Shown: positions 1-8,621, counted from the first letter of the stretch. The stretch: 64,000 bases of DNA from Micromonospora sp. WMMD1082 (GCF_029626175.1 NZ_JARUBM010000002.1:1798001-1862000); one strand, 5' to 3'. Notes: generated by a model from the sequence alone, not told the origin. Numbers and translations are program-made.

Positions 1-72
1 AACAGCCGACGCAGGGTCACCAGATCCAGCCGGCGGCTGATCCGCATCGGAACCCGACAACGGAGGGTATGC

Positions 73-786
73 GTGCGCCAGCGCCTGTCGTCTGAGCCCG
101 ATCGATATCGCGGTCGCCGCCGCGTGCCCACCCCCCCACGTAGCCGTTACGCCGCGGTCGTCACCACCGCCTTTGTCGGTGCCGGCGTGGTGGCGCTCGG
201 CGCCAGCGCCATGCCGGACGCCAAGAGCGTCAACCCCTCGGTGCTCGACGAGCTGAAGCAGGCGTCGATCAGCAGCCAGGGCGCGGCGGAGCGGGCCGAC
301 GCCGCCGAACGGGCCTCCCGCGACAGCCGCAACGGCCCGGAGAGCGCCACCGACTCCGGGGTCTGGCTGCTGCCCCTGCAGGGCTACGACTTCAATTCCC
401 CGTACGGAATGCGCTGGGGCAAGCTGCACACCGGCATCGACCTGGTCGCCCCGGAGGGAACCCCCTACGTCGCGATCCACGAGGGCACGGTCACCAAGGC
501 CGGCTGGTTCGGCGGCTACGGCTACACGGTCATCGTCCAGCACGCCGACGGCAGCGAGGCGATCTACGGCCACTCGTCGGCGCTCAGCGTGCGCGAGGGG
601 CAGCAGGTCAAGGCCGGCGACCAGCTCGGCCTCGTCGGCAACACCGGTCACTCCTACGGCTCCCACCTGCACCTTGAGGTCCATGTCAAGGGCGAGCCGC
701 TCGACCCGGTGCCGTGGCTGCAGGAGCGCGGAGTGGACATCAAGCTACAGGTCGAGGCAATCTACAGCGAGGTAGCCGCGTCCTGA
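73..786 (+). CDS. M23 family metallopeptidase (peptidoglycan hydrolase), membrane-anchored
   Basis: Likely a cell-wall endopeptidase that cuts peptidoglycan cross-bridges outside the membrane. The 237-residue protein has a basic N-terminus, one membrane segment or uncleaved signal at about 28-46, a short charged linker, then a LytM/M23 domain from about 97 to 215. The zinc-site pattern is complete: H119-x3-D123 and H198-L-H200, plus His167 in the G-H-S turn. GTG start with an upstream GGAGGG spaced correctly. A second, related M23 gene follows in the same direction after a terminator-like hairpin, so the two are probably separate transcripts. The family assignment is firm; the bond cleaved cannot be told from sequence. 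Confidence 0.88.
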   Translation: MRQRLSSEPDRYRGRRRVPTPPRSRYAAVVTTAFVGAGVVALGASAMPDAKSVNPSVLDELKQASISSQGAAERADAAERASRDSRNGPESATDSGVWLLPLQGYDFNSPYGMRWGKLHTGIDLVAPEGTPYVAIHEGTVTKAGWFGGYGYTVIVQHADGSEAIYGHSSALSVREGQQVKAGDQLGLVGNTGHSYGSHLHLEVHVKGEPLDPVPWLQERGVDIKLQVEAIYSEVAAS

Positions 787-806
787 CGCCCCGTAACGCC
801 CGTTGG

Positions 807-832
807 CCGCCCGGATCGATCGATCCGGGCGG
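807..832 (+). terminator. Rho-independent-type hairpin after first M23 gene
   Basis: A 12-bp perfect inverted repeat (807-818 with 821-832) lies 20 bp after the stop codon and is followed by TTT. It probably ends the first M23 transcript. The T-run is short, as is usual in actinobacteria. Confidence 0.6.
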
Positions 833-1061
833 TTTCACGTTGCCGTCCGACGGCGGAAGTATCCCAGCTCACAGCCCTGACTGTGACCCACGGCACAGCC
901 GGCGCCGCACACCACGTCGGGCAGCCGATGACAACGACGGACAGACCCGGACAGCCACCGGCCACCGTTCCCCGGCCGCCCTGACCCCCGATACCCGCCC
1001 CGGCCAGGACCGACACCAGGATTTCGAGGTCACGTGCCACTCGAACCAGTGAGGTCCGCCC

Positions 1062-1844
1062 GTGCAGGACGACAACCCGACCCCGTACCGCACCATCCCC
1101 CATGCCCCGGCCCGGCACCGGCGCCGCCCCGGCTGGCGCCCCCGCTACCTGGTCCTCGGCGCGGTCGCCCTGGTCGGGCTCGGCGTCGGTGGTGTCGTCG
1201 TGACCACCCGCGACGACCGGCCGGCGCCCAGCCCGGTCTCCCTCGACGCACAGGCCCGGACCGAGGCCGCCGCCCGCGCCGACCGCTCGGCCCGCGAGCC
1301 CGTCACCTCGAACAGTCCGACGGCGAGCCCGTCGGTGAGTCCGTCGGCGAGCCCGAGCCCGACCGCGACTCCCACGGCGAAGCCGAAGGCCAGCAAGACC
1401 ACCAAGGCGGCGCCGAAGCCGGCCAGGAGCGCGACGCCGAAGTCGTCCTGGGTGATACCGATGGCGGGCGCGACTGTCACCTCCTGCTACGGGCCGCGGT
1501 GGGGCACCCTGCACGCCGGCATCGACTTCGCGCTGCCCGCCGGCACCCCCGTCCGCGCCGCCTTCGGCGGCACCGTGACGAAGGCCGGCGACGTCGGCGA
1601 CGGGTACGGCATCTCGGTCGTCATCGACCACGGGAACGGCTACCTGACCCACTACGCCCACCTGAGCACGGCCCGGGTGAGCGTGGGCGGGAAGGTCAGC
1701 ACCGGGCAGACCATCGGCCTGGAGGGGTCCACGGGCGACTCGACCGGCCCGCACCTGCACTTCGAGGTGCACCAGGGCCAGATGTGGAACCAGATCGACC
1801 CCGCACCGTTCCTGCGCGCCCGGGGCATCAACGTGGCCTGCTGA
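1062..1844 (+). CDS. M23 family metallopeptidase with Ser/Pro/Thr/Lys-rich stalk
   Basis: A second peptidoglycan endopeptidase of 260 residues. It has a basic cytoplasmic N-terminus, one membrane helix at about 29-48, a low-complexity Ser/Pro/Thr/Lys/Ala stalk at about 82-128 that would span the wall, and a C-terminal LytM domain. The metal ligands are present: H151-x3-D155 and H231-L-H233. The GTG start is preceded by GAGGTCC. Similarity to the gene just upstream is confined to the catalytic domain, so these are diverged paralogues rather than a recent duplication. Confidence 0.87.
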   Translation: MQDDNPTPYRTIPHAPARHRRRPGWRPRYLVLGAVALVGLGVGGVVVTTRDDRPAPSPVSLDAQARTEAAARADRSAREPVTSNSPTASPSVSPSASPSPTATPTAKPKASKTTKAAPKPARSATPKSSWVIPMAGATVTSCYGPRWGTLHAGIDFALPAGTPVRAAFGGTVTKAGDVGDGYGISVVIDHGNGYLTHYAHLSTARVSVGGKVSTGQTIGLEGSTGDSTGPHLHFEVHQGQMWNQIDPAPFLRARGINVAC

Positions 1845-1922
1845 TGAAGAGGTGCTCGCAGACAGGTCGATCCACACTCGGTTGCGCGGCTGGGTGAGGT
1901 ATCTCCGGGTGTGCGGAACGCG

Positions 1923-1955
1923 CCCTGTCGAGCTGAGCCGTTCGTGCTATCACCC
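1923..1955 (+). repeat. Dispersed 33-bp intergenic repeat, copy A
   Basis: The core TGTCGAGCTGA followed by a GCTATC end matches copy B at 2056-2088 (inverted, about 6 mismatches in 33) and copy C at 39428-39460 (same strand). All three lie in gene-free gaps. Confidence 0.65.
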
Positions 1956-2055
1956 GCCGGCCACGTGATACGGCCGGGACCGTCCGGTCGCCGAAGACCC
2001 GGCTGCCGCGCCTCGCGCGTACCGGCCGGCGGCCGGGGAGGTGGGGGCGCGGGGT

Positions 2056-2088
2056 GGGCGATAGCGCAGACGATTCAGCTCGACAGGG
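2056..2088 (-). repeat. Dispersed 33-bp intergenic repeat, copy B (inverted)
   Basis: This is the reverse complement of copy A about 100 bp away. Together they could fold into a long imperfect stem between the convergent M23 and pcrA genes. Confidence 0.65.
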
Positions 2089-2189
2089 CCGACAACCCAA
2101 CAGCTGGACTGCCGCGCCGGCCGACGACTCCGACACCGGCCCTAGCTAGGACTCGTGCGGTCGGCGTCGTGACCGAGGTGCCTCCAGCC

Positions 2190-4631
2190 TCAGAGCTTCT
2201 CGATCGGGGCGTGCCGCAGCACCAGCCACATCGTCTGGTCGCCGAAGTCGATCTGCGCCCGGGCGCCCGGGCCGTGCCCCTCCACGGCCACCACCCGGCC
2301 GAGGCCGTACCGCTGGTGGTTGACCCGGTCCCCGGCCGCGACCTTCGGCCCCTGCGGCAGCTCGCTCGCGGTGGCCAGCCGGCTGCCGTCCACGCCGAGC
2401 TTCCGCGCCAGCTGCACGGCGCGGGGCGTGCCCCCGGCGAAGGCGCCCCGGCCGCCGGTGGCCCGCTCCGCGCGGCCACCCACGCCGCCGCCACCGCCAC
2501 CCCACGAGGTGTACGACCCCTCGGTCCGCTCCCAGCGGACCAGTTCGGGCGGCAGCTCCTCGACGAAGCGCGACGGCGGGTTGTAGGACGGCTGGCCCCA
2601 GGCCGAGCGGGTCACCGCCCGGGAGAGGTAGAGCCGCTGCCGGGCCCGGGTGATGCCGACATATGCCAGCCGGCGCTCCTCCTCCAGCTCCCGGGTGTCG
2701 CCCAGCGAGCGCAGGTGCGGGAAGACTCCGTCCTCCAGACCGGTCAGGAACACCACCGGAAACTCCAGGCCCTTGGCGGTGTGCAGGGTCATCAGGGTGA
2801 CCACGCCCTGGTAGGGCACGGCGTCGTCCGCCTCGGCGCCGTCAGGTGCCGAGGCGGGCTGCGCAGGCACCTGGTCCGCGTCGGCGACGAGCGCGACCTG
2901 CTCCAGGAAACCGGCCAGGGTGGCCTGCTCCCCAGCCACACCGATCGCCTCGATCCGCTCGGTGTACTCGCGGGCGACGCTGACCAGTTCCTGGAGGTTG
3001 TCGACCCGACCCGCGTCCTGCGGGTCAAGGCTCTCCTCCAGCTCGGTCAGGTAGCCCGAGCGGGTCAGCACCGCCTCCAGCACCTCCTCCGGGGTGCCGT
3101 CGACGGCCAGTTCGCGGGCGGCGTCGAGCAGCGCGACGAACTCGGCGATGCTGTTGGCCGCCCGGGTCGAGATGCCCGGCGCCTCCCTGGCCCGGCGCAG
3201 CGCGGCACCGAAGGAGATCCGGTCCCGGCTGGCCAACGCCTCCACGCACGCCTCGGCACGATCGCCGATGCCCCGGCGCGGCGTGTTGAGGACCCGGCGG
3301 AGGCTGACCGTGTCGTCGTCGTTGACCACCGCACGCAGGTAGGCCAGTGCGTCCCGGACCTCCTTGCGCTCGTAGAAGCGCACCCCGCCGACGACCTTGT
3401 ACGGCAGGCCGACCCGGATGAACACCTCCTCGAAGACCCGGGACTGCGCGTTGGTGCGGTAGAAGACCGCCACGTCGCCCGGGCGGGTGTCGCCGGCGTC
3501 GACCAGCCGGTCGATCTCCCGGGCCACCCAGTCCGCCTCGGCGTGCTCGGTGTCGGCGACGTAGGCGACGATCGACTCGCCCGGGCCGGCATCGCTCCAC
3601 AGCCGCTTCGGCTTGCGGGACGTGTTGCGGTCGATCACCGCGTTCGCGGCGTTCAGGATGGTCTGTGTGGAGCGGTAGTTCTGCTCCAGCAGGATGGTGC
3701 GGGCGTCGGTGAAGTCGCGCTCGAACTCCAGGATGTTGCGGATCGTCGCGCCCCGGAACGCGTAGATCGACTGGTCCGCGTCACCGACCACGCACAGCTC
3801 CGCCGGATCGAGGCCCTCGGTGCCGGAGACCAGCTCCTTGATCAGGGCGTACTGTGCGTGGTTCGTGTCCTGGTACTCGTCGACCAGGACGTGCCGGAAC
3901 CGGCGGCGGTAGGTCTCCGCGACGTGCGGATGCGACTGGAACAGGTGCACCGTCGTCATGATCAGATCATCGAAGTCGAGCGCGTGCGCCTCGCGCAGCC
4001 GTCGTTGGTAGAGGGCGTACGCCTCGGCGAGGGCGCGCTCGTTGGGCCCGCTGGCCCGGGCCGCGAACGTCTCGGGGTCGACCAGCTCGTTCTTCAGGTT
4101 CGACACCTGGGCGGCCAGGCCGCGCGCCGGGTAGCGCTTCGGATCCAGGTCGAGCTCGCGGGTGACCAGCTGCATCAGCCGGCGGGAGTCGTCGGCGTCG
4201 TAGATCGAGAAGGTGGACTTCAGACCGGCGTGCTCGTGCTCGGCGCGCAGGATCCGGACGCAGGCGGAGTGGAACGTGGAGACCCACATCAACCGGGCAC
4301 GCGGGCCGACCAGGGCGGTCACCCGGTCCTTCATCTCGCCGGCGGCCTTGTTGGTGAAGGTGATCGCGATGATCTCGCCGGGGTGCACGTCGCGCGCGGC
4401 GAGCAGATATGCGATCCGGTGGGTCAGCACCCGGGTCTTGCCGGAGCCGGCGCCGGCGACGATCAGCAGCGGTGAGCCCGCGTGGGTGACCGCGTCCCGC
4501 TGGGGGCCGTTGAGGCCCTCCACCAGTTGCGACGGGTCGAGGCGACCGGGGGCGGGCCGATGCGGCGGCAGCGCCCGGGCGGGCTCGGCGGCGGGCGGCG
4601 GGGACGCGGGGATGTCGAAGAGAGGATGCAT
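2190..4631 (-). CDS. pcrA: ATP-dependent 3'-5' DNA helicase PcrA/UvrD
   Basis: Superfamily 1A helicase acting in nucleotide-excision and mismatch-type repair and in removal of RecA or stalled polymerase. At 813 residues it is of normal length. The N-terminal QRDAV Q-motif and the Walker A GAGSGKT (about residue 60) are followed by VDEYQDTN (motif II), QSIYAFRGA (motif III), QNYRS (motif IV), MTLHTAKGLEFPVVF (motif V) and VGITRARQRLYLS (motif VI). The C-terminus ends in the Tudor-like RNA-polymerase-binding fold typical of PcrA (about 765-813). The first 35 residues are Pro/Ala-rich. It is transcribed alone, divergent from the chorismate mutase attenuator region. Confidence 0.95.
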   Translation of the reverse strand: MHPLFDIPASPPPAAEPARALPPHRPAPGRLDPSQLVEGLNGPQRDAVTHAGSPLLIVAGAGSGKTRVLTHRIAYLLAARDVHPGEIIAITFTNKAAGEMKDRVTALVGPRARLMWVSTFHSACVRILRAEHEHAGLKSTFSIYDADDSRRLMQLVTRELDLDPKRYPARGLAAQVSNLKNELVDPETFAARASGPNERALAEAYALYQRRLREAHALDFDDLIMTTVHLFQSHPHVAETYRRRFRHVLVDEYQDTNHAQYALIKELVSGTEGLDPAELCVVGDADQSIYAFRGATIRNILEFERDFTDARTILLEQNYRSTQTILNAANAVIDRNTSRKPKRLWSDAGPGESIVAYVADTEHAEADWVAREIDRLVDAGDTRPGDVAVFYRTNAQSRVFEEVFIRVGLPYKVVGGVRFYERKEVRDALAYLRAVVNDDDTVSLRRVLNTPRRGIGDRAEACVEALASRDRISFGAALRRAREAPGISTRAANSIAEFVALLDAARELAVDGTPEEVLEAVLTRSGYLTELEESLDPQDAGRVDNLQELVSVAREYTERIEAIGVAGEQATLAGFLEQVALVADADQVPAQPASAPDGAEADDAVPYQGVVTLMTLHTAKGLEFPVVFLTGLEDGVFPHLRSLGDTRELEEERRLAYVGITRARQRLYLSRAVTRSAWGQPSYNPPSRFVEELPPELVRWERTEGSYTSWGGGGGGVGGRAERATGGRGAFAGGTPRAVQLARKLGVDGSRLATASELPQGPKVAAGDRVNHQRYGLGRVVAVEGHGPGARAQIDFGDQTMWLVLRHAPIEKL

Positions 4632-4715
4632 CGCACGGCGAGTCTATGCCGCCCGCCCGACATCGCCCGCCCGCGGCGTCCCCGAGCGGTAAGGATGGCC
4701 TTCCGCCCGGTTTCC

Positions 4716-4744
4716 TTGCGTGTCGCCCGGTCGGGCGGCATACT
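4716..4744 (+). promoter_or_regulatory. Candidate promoter for the chorismate mutase leader
   Basis: TTGCGT (4716-4721) and CATACT (4739-4744) are separated by 17 bp. Transcription would begin near 4751, one base before the leader-peptide GTG, so the leader would be translated leaderless; no ribosome-binding site precedes it. This is pattern-based inference. Confidence 0.4.
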
Positions 4745-4751
4745 CGACGGC

Positions 4752-4817
4752 GTGCTCGACCAGCGCTTCTACTTTCCCTACGGCACCGGGAGTCCGGCAG
4801 CCGTAGGTCGCGCCTGA
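4752..4817 (+). CDS. Aromatic leader peptide of the chorismate mutase attenuator
   Basis: A 21-codon ORF with a GTG start and TGA stop encodes MLDQRFYFPYGTGSPAAVGRA. The run Phe-Tyr-Phe-Pro-Tyr (codons 4767-4781) is rich in the end products of the pathway that the downstream enzyme feeds. It lies 98 bp before the chorismate mutase start and overlaps the antiterminator left arm (4786-4797). Stalling at the first aromatic codons would leave that arm free, whereas full translation would cover it. It is too short for ordinary gene callers. The role is inferred from arrangement, by analogy with known Phe/Trp leader peptides. Confidence 0.7.
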   Translation: MLDQRFYFPYGTGSPAAVGRA

Positions 4818-4864
4818 TCGACTAGACCTGCGAAAGCCCCGGGCTCCTGGAGCCCGGGGCTTTC
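4786..4864 (+). promoter_or_regulatory. Transcription attenuator: antiterminator and terminator for chorismate mutase
   Basis: Two exclusive structures are visible. The terminator pairs 4832-4845 with 4851-4864, 14 bp without mismatch around a 5-nt loop, followed by CGTCGTCC. The antiterminator pairs 4786-4797 (CCGGGAGTCCGG) with 4839-4850 (CCGGGCTCCTGG), 12 contiguous pairs including two G-U, and would destroy the terminator's left arm. With the upstream Phe/Tyr leader ORF this is the classic layout of ribosome-mediated attenuation. Confidence 0.7.
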
Positions 4865-4915
4865 GTCGTCCCGGGATCCGGGCACTGGGCACCAGACCGT
4901 GAGAGGTACCCGAAG

Positions 4916-5284
4916 ATGGCAGACGTGATGGAGCAGAGCGGAGTCCCGACCGGCTCAGGCACGACCCCGAACGACGCGGCCTCGTCCGGCGATCCCGGGT
5001 CCGGGCCGGGCGGCCGGGTCACCGGCACCCGGGAGCCCGGCGCCGCCGCCCGGATCGCCGAGATCCGGGAACGGATCGACGAGATCGACCGGGCGCTCAT
5101 CGAGCTGTGGCAGGAGCGGTCCGCGCTGTCCCGCGAGGTCGGCGCGACCCGGATGGCCTCCGGCGGAACCCGGCTCGTGCTCTCCCGGGAGCAGGAGATC
5201 CTGGAGCGGTTCCGCGCCGCCCTCGGCGCCGACGGTACGCAACTCGCGCTGCTGCTGCTGCGGGCCGGCCGCGGCCCGCTGTGA
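4916..5284 (+). CDS. Chorismate mutase (AroQ type)
   Basis: Converts chorismate to prephenate, the branch step to phenylalanine and tyrosine, in the cytoplasm. The 122-residue protein has a disordered Gly/Pro/Ser-rich N-terminus of about 40 residues, then the all-helical AroQ domain. That domain shows the typical start (IAEIRERIDEIDRALIELWQER) and the lysine-free short form seen in many actinobacterial monofunctional enzymes. The ATG start follows GAGAGGT. It is alone downstream of the aromatic attenuator, which fits control by Phe/Tyr supply. The end is convergent with the peptide transporter operon. Confidence 0.85.
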   Translation: MADVMEQSGVPTGSGTTPNDAASSGDPGSGPGGRVTGTREPGAAARIAEIRERIDEIDRALIELWQERSALSREVGATRMASGGTRLVLSREQEILERFRAALGADGTQLALLLLRAGRGPL

Positions 5285-5290
5285 CGAGGA

Positions 5291-5328
5291 CCGGGGCGCC
5301 GACCGCGGTAACGGCCGACGCCCCGGTC
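5291..5328. terminator. Hairpin between convergent chorismate mutase and dpp operon
   Basis: Arms 5291-5299 and 5320-5328 (9 bp, ACCGGGGCG and its complement) with a self-complementary GC-rich interior. It lies 6 bp after the chorismate mutase stop and 70 bp from the end of the opposite operon, so it could serve both strands. Confidence 0.5.
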
Positions 5329-5396
5329 ACTGAGGAGGCACTACCTTCACCGCCGCTCCCGGTACGGATGGTCGAGGGCCGACGGCGTCTGTGCGG

Positions 5397-6407
5397 CTAC
5401 TCCGTCGCGTGCACCACGTCGCGTACCTCGGCGAAGTGGCAGGCGCTCGGGTGGCCGGACTTGTCGCGGATCTGCAGGAGCGGCTCCTGCTCGGCGCAGA
5501 CGTCCTGGGCCTTCCAGCACCGGGTGCGGAACCGGCAGCCCGACGGCGGGTTGGCCGGTGAGGGCACGTCGCCGGTCAGCACGATCTGGTCCCGGTGCCC
5601 GCGCAGCTTCGGGTCCGGCACCGGCACCGCCGACAGCAACGCCTGCGTGTACGGGTGGGTGGGCTTGTCGTAGATGTCGTCCTCGGTGCCGATCTCAATG
5701 ATCTTGCCGAGGTACATGACCGCGACCCGGTCGGCGATGTGCCGGACCACCGACAGGTCGTGGGCGATGAAGATGTACGACAGGCCCAGTTCGTTCTGGA
5801 GCTTCTCCAGCAGGTTGATCACCTGAGCCTGGATGGAGACGTCCAGCGCCGAGACCGGCTCGTCACAGAGGATGATCTCCGGGTTGAGCGCCAGTGCCCG
5901 GGCGATGCCGATGCGCTGCCGCTGGCCGCCGGAGAACTGGTGCGGGTAGCGGTTGATGTGGTCCGGGTTGAGACCGACCAGTTCCAGCAGCTCCTGCACC
6001 TTGCCGCGCCGGTTGCCCTTCGGCACCACGTCCGGGTGCACCTCGAACGGCTCGCCGATGATGTCACCGACGGTCATCCGGGGGTTGAGCGAGGTGTACG
6101 GGTCCTGCATCACCAGCTGGATGTTGCGCCGGCCCCGACGTCGCTCCTCGGCGCCCACCTTGGACATGTTCTTGCCCTGCACGAACAGGTCACCGGAGGT
6201 CGGCGTCTCCAACCCGACCAGCAGCCGGGCCAGCGTCGACTTGCCGCAACCGGACTCACCGACGACGCCGAGCGTCTCGCCCCGGCGCAGCTGCAGGTTG
6301 ACCCCGTCGACCGCCCGGACCGCACCGTACTGCTTCTTGAAGACGATGCCCCGGGTCAACGGGAAGTGCTTGACCAGGTCCCGGGTCTCGAGCACCACGT
6401 CACTCAT
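5397..6407 (-). CDS. dppF: Oligo/dipeptide ABC transporter ATP-binding protein (DppF/OppF type)
   Basis: One of the two ATPases powering peptide import. The 336-residue protein has Walker [11 protein letters not shown]-loop at [10 protein letters not shown], signature FSGGQRQR, Walker [13 protein letters not shown] and the switch His in FIAHDLSVV. The C-terminal oligopeptide-transporter extension contains the Cys pattern C-x5-C-W-x5-C ([13 protein letters not shown]). Its ATG (6407) overlaps the end of dppD by 8 bp, indicating coupled translation. Last gene of a five-gene operon dppA-B-C-D-F. Confidence 0.92.
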   Translation of the reverse strand: MSDVVLETRDLVKHFPLTRGIVFKKQYGAVRAVDGVNLQLRRGETLGVVGESGCGKSTLARLLVGLETPTSGDLFVQGKNMSKVGAEERRRGRRNIQLVMQDPYTSLNPRMTVGDIIGEPFEVHPDVVPKGNRRGKVQELLELVGLNPDHINRYPHQFSGGQRQRIGIARALALNPEIILCDEPVSALDVSIQAQVINLLEKLQNELGLSYIFIAHDLSVVRHIADRVAVMYLGKIIEIGTEDDIYDKPTHPYTQALLSAVPVPDPKLRGHRDQIVLTGDVPSPANPPSGCRFRTRCWKAQDVCAEQEPLLQIRDKSGHPSACHFAEVRDVVHATE

Positions 6408-7437
6408 CGCCCTTGACCTCCTTCCAGAAGTGGCAGGCGGCCGTCCGGCTCGGCGACACCTGGTACAGCGGCGGCGCCGGGTCCTTCCGGCAGACGTCCT
6501 GCGTGTACCGGCAGCGCGGGTTGAACGCGCATCCCGGCGGGATGTTCGTCAACGCCGGCGGCAGCCCCTTGATGGCGCTGAGCTCCTGGCCCTTGAGGTC
6601 CAGGCGCGGGATCGACTCCAGCAGGCCCTTGGTGTACGGGTGGGCCGGGGTGGCGTAGATGTCGTCCACGCTGGCTTCCTCGATGACCCGACCGGCGTAC
6701 ATGACCGAGATCCGGTCCGCCACGTCGGCCACCACACCCATGTCGTGGGTGATCAGCACCAGGCCCATGTTCCGTTCCCGCTGCAGCTCGGCCAGCAGGG
6801 CCATGATCTGCGCCTGCACGGTCACGTCCAGCGCGGTGGTCGGCTCGTCCGCGATCAGCACCTCGGGGTCGAGCGCCAGCGCCATGGCGATCATGACGCG
6901 CTGCCGCATACCACCCGAGAACTGGTGCGGGTAGTCGCTCACCCGCTGCTTCGCGGCCGGGATCTTGACCAGGTCCAGCAACTCGACGGCACGGGCCTTG
7001 GCGTCCTGGCGGGACATGCCCCGGTGCTTGCGGAACAGCTCGGCGAGCTGGAACCCGACGGTGAAGACCGGGTTCAGCGCGGAGAGCGCGTCCTGGAAGA
7101 TCATCGCAATCCGGTTGGCGCGCACCTTGCGGCGCTCCGACTCCGGCAGCTTGAGCAGGTCGATGCCCCGGTAGAGGATCTCCCCACCGGTGACGAAACC
7201 GGGGGGCGAGTCCAGGATGCCCATGATCGCCTGGGCGGTCACGCTCTTGCCGCAGCCGGACTCGCCGAGGATCGCCCGGGTCTCGCCGGCCCGCAGGTCG
7301 AAGCTCACCCCGTTGACGGCGTGTGCGATGCCGTTACGGGTGCGGAACTCCACGTGCAGGTCCTTGACCTGCAGCGGCAGCGCGTTCGGGTCGGCACCCG
7401 CCAGCGCCTCCAACTTGACGTTCACATCAGTGCTCAT
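6400..7437 (-). CDS. dppD: Oligo/dipeptide ABC transporter ATP-binding protein (DppD/OppD type)
   Basis: The partner ATPase of dppF, 345 residues from the ATG at 7437. That start is preceded by GGAG about 8 bp upstream and lies exactly at the edge of an 80-bp repeat; the open frame continues upstream through the repeat but is not needed. It has Walker [10 protein letters not shown], signature FSGGMRQR, Walker [12 protein letters not shown], the switch His in LITHDMGVV, and the C-terminal Cys-containing segment [15 protein letters not shown]. The start is coupled to the mini-ORF of the repeat through ATGA. Confidence 0.92.
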   Translation of the reverse strand: MSTDVNVKLEALAGADPNALPLQVKDLHVEFRTRNGIAHAVNGVSFDLRAGETRAILGESGCGKSVTAQAIMGILDSPPGFVTGGEILYRGIDLLKLPESERRKVRANRIAMIFQDALSALNPVFTVGFQLAELFRKHRGMSRQDAKARAVELLDLVKIPAAKQRVSDYPHQFSGGMRQRVMIAMALALDPEVLIADEPTTALDVTVQAQIMALLAELQRERNMGLVLITHDMGVVADVADRISVMYAGRVIEEASVDDIYATPAHPYTKGLLESIPRLDLKGQELSAIKGLPPALTNIPPGCAFNPRCRYTQDVCRKDPAPPLYQVSPSRTAACHFWKEVKGDE

Positions 7438-7517
7438 GCCGGCACTCCGCTTCGCTCCGTGCCCTCGTGAGGCACGACCGCCCTGTGCTGATGACTCGCT
7501 CGCTGACAGTCGCTCAT
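7438..7517 (-). repeat. 80-bp ORF-carrying repeat, dppC-dppD junction
   Basis: On the minus strand this 80-bp unit starts with ATG 5 bp after the dppC stop and ends immediately before the dppD ATG. It encodes a 27-residue peptide ([20 protein letters not shown], then ERSGVPA) whose TGA overlaps the dppD start as ATGA. The 3' half is nearly identical to the two copies before dppC, while the 5' half has diverged but the reading frame is kept. Confidence 0.75.
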
Positions 7518-7522
7518 CGGGC

Positions 7523-8461
7523 TCACCGGAACTTCGGGTCGAGGGCGTCACGCAGGGCGTCACCCATGAGGATGAAGGACAGCACCGTGCCGACCAGCAG
7601 ACCGCAGGGGAACAGCAGCAGCCACGGATCCTCCAGGAAGTAGACCTGGTGGACCGAGATCATGATGCCCCAGGACTGGGCCGGCGGCTGGAGCCCGACA
7701 CCGAGGAAGGTCAGCGTGGCCTCTGCGGCGACGAACGAGCCGAGCACGATCGTGGCGTAGACCAGCATCGGGGCGATCGCGTTCGGCAGGATGTGCCGGA
7801 ACATCAACCGCGAGTTGCGGGCGCCCACCGCCTTCGCGGCGTGCACGTAGTCCAGATCCTTGGCGGAGATGACGCTGCCCCGGGTGATCCGGGCGATGGT
7901 CGGCCAGGCGAGCAGGAAGAGCACCAGGGTGAGGGTCCAGATGTTCTGCCGCTTGATCACGGTGAGGAAGACGATCGCACCGAGCAGGAACGGCAGCGAC
8001 AGGACGATGTCCATCACCCGGGAGATGATCGCGTCGACCCAGCCGCCGTAGTAGCCGGCCAGCAGGCCGAGCGTCCCGCCGAACAGCACGATGCCGCTGG
8101 TCGCCATCACCGCGATCACCATCGACGGCCGCGCACCGTAGATGGCGTGCGAGTAGTAGTCGCAGCCCAGGACGTCGAAGCCGAAGGGATGCTCCCAGTT
8201 CGGAGAGAGCCGGGACCGGTCGGTGTTACACGCCCGCGGATCCTGGCTGGTCCACAACGTCGGGAGGGCCGCCATCGAGCCGACCAGCAGGACGTAGAGG
8301 GAGGCGATCACGAAGACCGGGTCCCGCAACAACTGCCGCCGCGCGTCCGCCCAGAGGCTGGCGCTGCGGTCCTTGCTGCCACCGGGCGCGTCCGTCGTGG
8401 GGCCGTCACCGGCCACCGGCGCGCCGCCGACGGCAGTACCGGCGCTCGTCAGGTCGCTCAT
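7523..8461 (-). CDS. dppC: Oligo/dipeptide ABC transporter permease (DppC/OppC type)
   Basis: One of the two membrane subunits that form the peptide channel. The 312-residue protein has a cytoplasmic N-terminus of about 45 residues followed by six predicted membrane segments. The binding-protein-dependent permease EAA loop near residue 225 (VHAAKAVGARNSRLMFRHIL) docks on the ATPases. The N-terminal OppC-type segment and the periplasmic HPFGFDVLGCD motif are typical of the family. The ATG start is the one formed by the end of the second tandem 80-bp repeat. Confidence 0.93.
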   Translation of the reverse strand: MSDLTSAGTAVGGAPVAGDGPTTDAPGGSKDRSASLWADARRQLLRDPVFVIASLYVLLVGSMAALPTLWTSQDPRACNTDRSRLSPNWEHPFGFDVLGCDYYSHAIYGARPSMVIAVMATSGIVLFGGTLGLLAGYYGGWVDAIISRVMDIVLSLPFLLGAIVFLTVIKRQNIWTLTLVLFLLAWPTIARITRGSVISAKDLDYVHAAKAVGARNSRLMFRHILPNAIAPMLVYATIVLGSFVAAEATLTFLGVGLQPPAQSWGIMISVHQVYFLEDPWLLLFPCGLLVGTVLSFILMGDALRDALDPKFR

Positions 8462-8541
8462 GCCGGCACTCCGCTTCGCTCCGTGCCGCCATGAGGCACC
8501 ACCACGCTGAGCCTGATGACTCGCTCGCTCCGCTCACTCAT
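8462..8541 (-). repeat. 80-bp ORF-carrying tandem repeat, unit 2 (next to dppC)
   Basis: Identical to the unit at 8542-8621. On the minus strand it reads ATG to GCCGGC and encodes MSERSERVIRLSVVVPHGGT then ERSGVPA. Its TGA (ending at 8458) overlaps the dppC ATG. The 80-bp length is not a multiple of three, yet coding is preserved because each unit restarts at its own ATG. Confidence 0.85.
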
Positions 8542-8621
8542 GCCGGCACTCCGCTTCGCTCCGTGCCGCCATGAGGCACCACCACGCTGAGCCTGATGAC
8601 TCGCTCGCTCCGCTCACTCAT
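8542..8621 (-). repeat. 80-bp ORF-carrying tandem repeat, unit 1
   Basis: A perfect tandem copy of 8462-8541 with the same 27-residue ORF (8538-8621), whose stop overlaps the next unit's start. Absence of any mismatch indicates a recent duplication or ongoing conversion. Confidence 0.85.

Larger units (their letters stand above)
1845..2189. other. 345-bp intergenic region with an inverted dispersed-repeat pair
   Basis: No gene is supported here. The gap separates the convergent M23 and pcrA genes and contains two inverted copies of a 33-bp element listed separately. The open frames that cross it are compositional shadows. Confidence 0.6.

Noticed and set aside
787..1061. A c-di-AMP (ydaO) riboswitch before the second M23 gene, as known for some actinobacterial wall hydrolases
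   Set aside because: I could not find the conserved core motifs in this gap.
1911..4475. 854-residue open frame on the plus strand opposite pcrA
   Set aside because: It is antisense to a clear helicase, has no ribosome-binding site, and is Arg/Gly/Pro-rich without family features. High GC opens such frames.
7438..8621. CRISPR array or transposon ends for the 80-bp repeats
   Set aside because: The units are directly adjacent without spacers, have no inverted ends and keep a reading frame, so neither fits.
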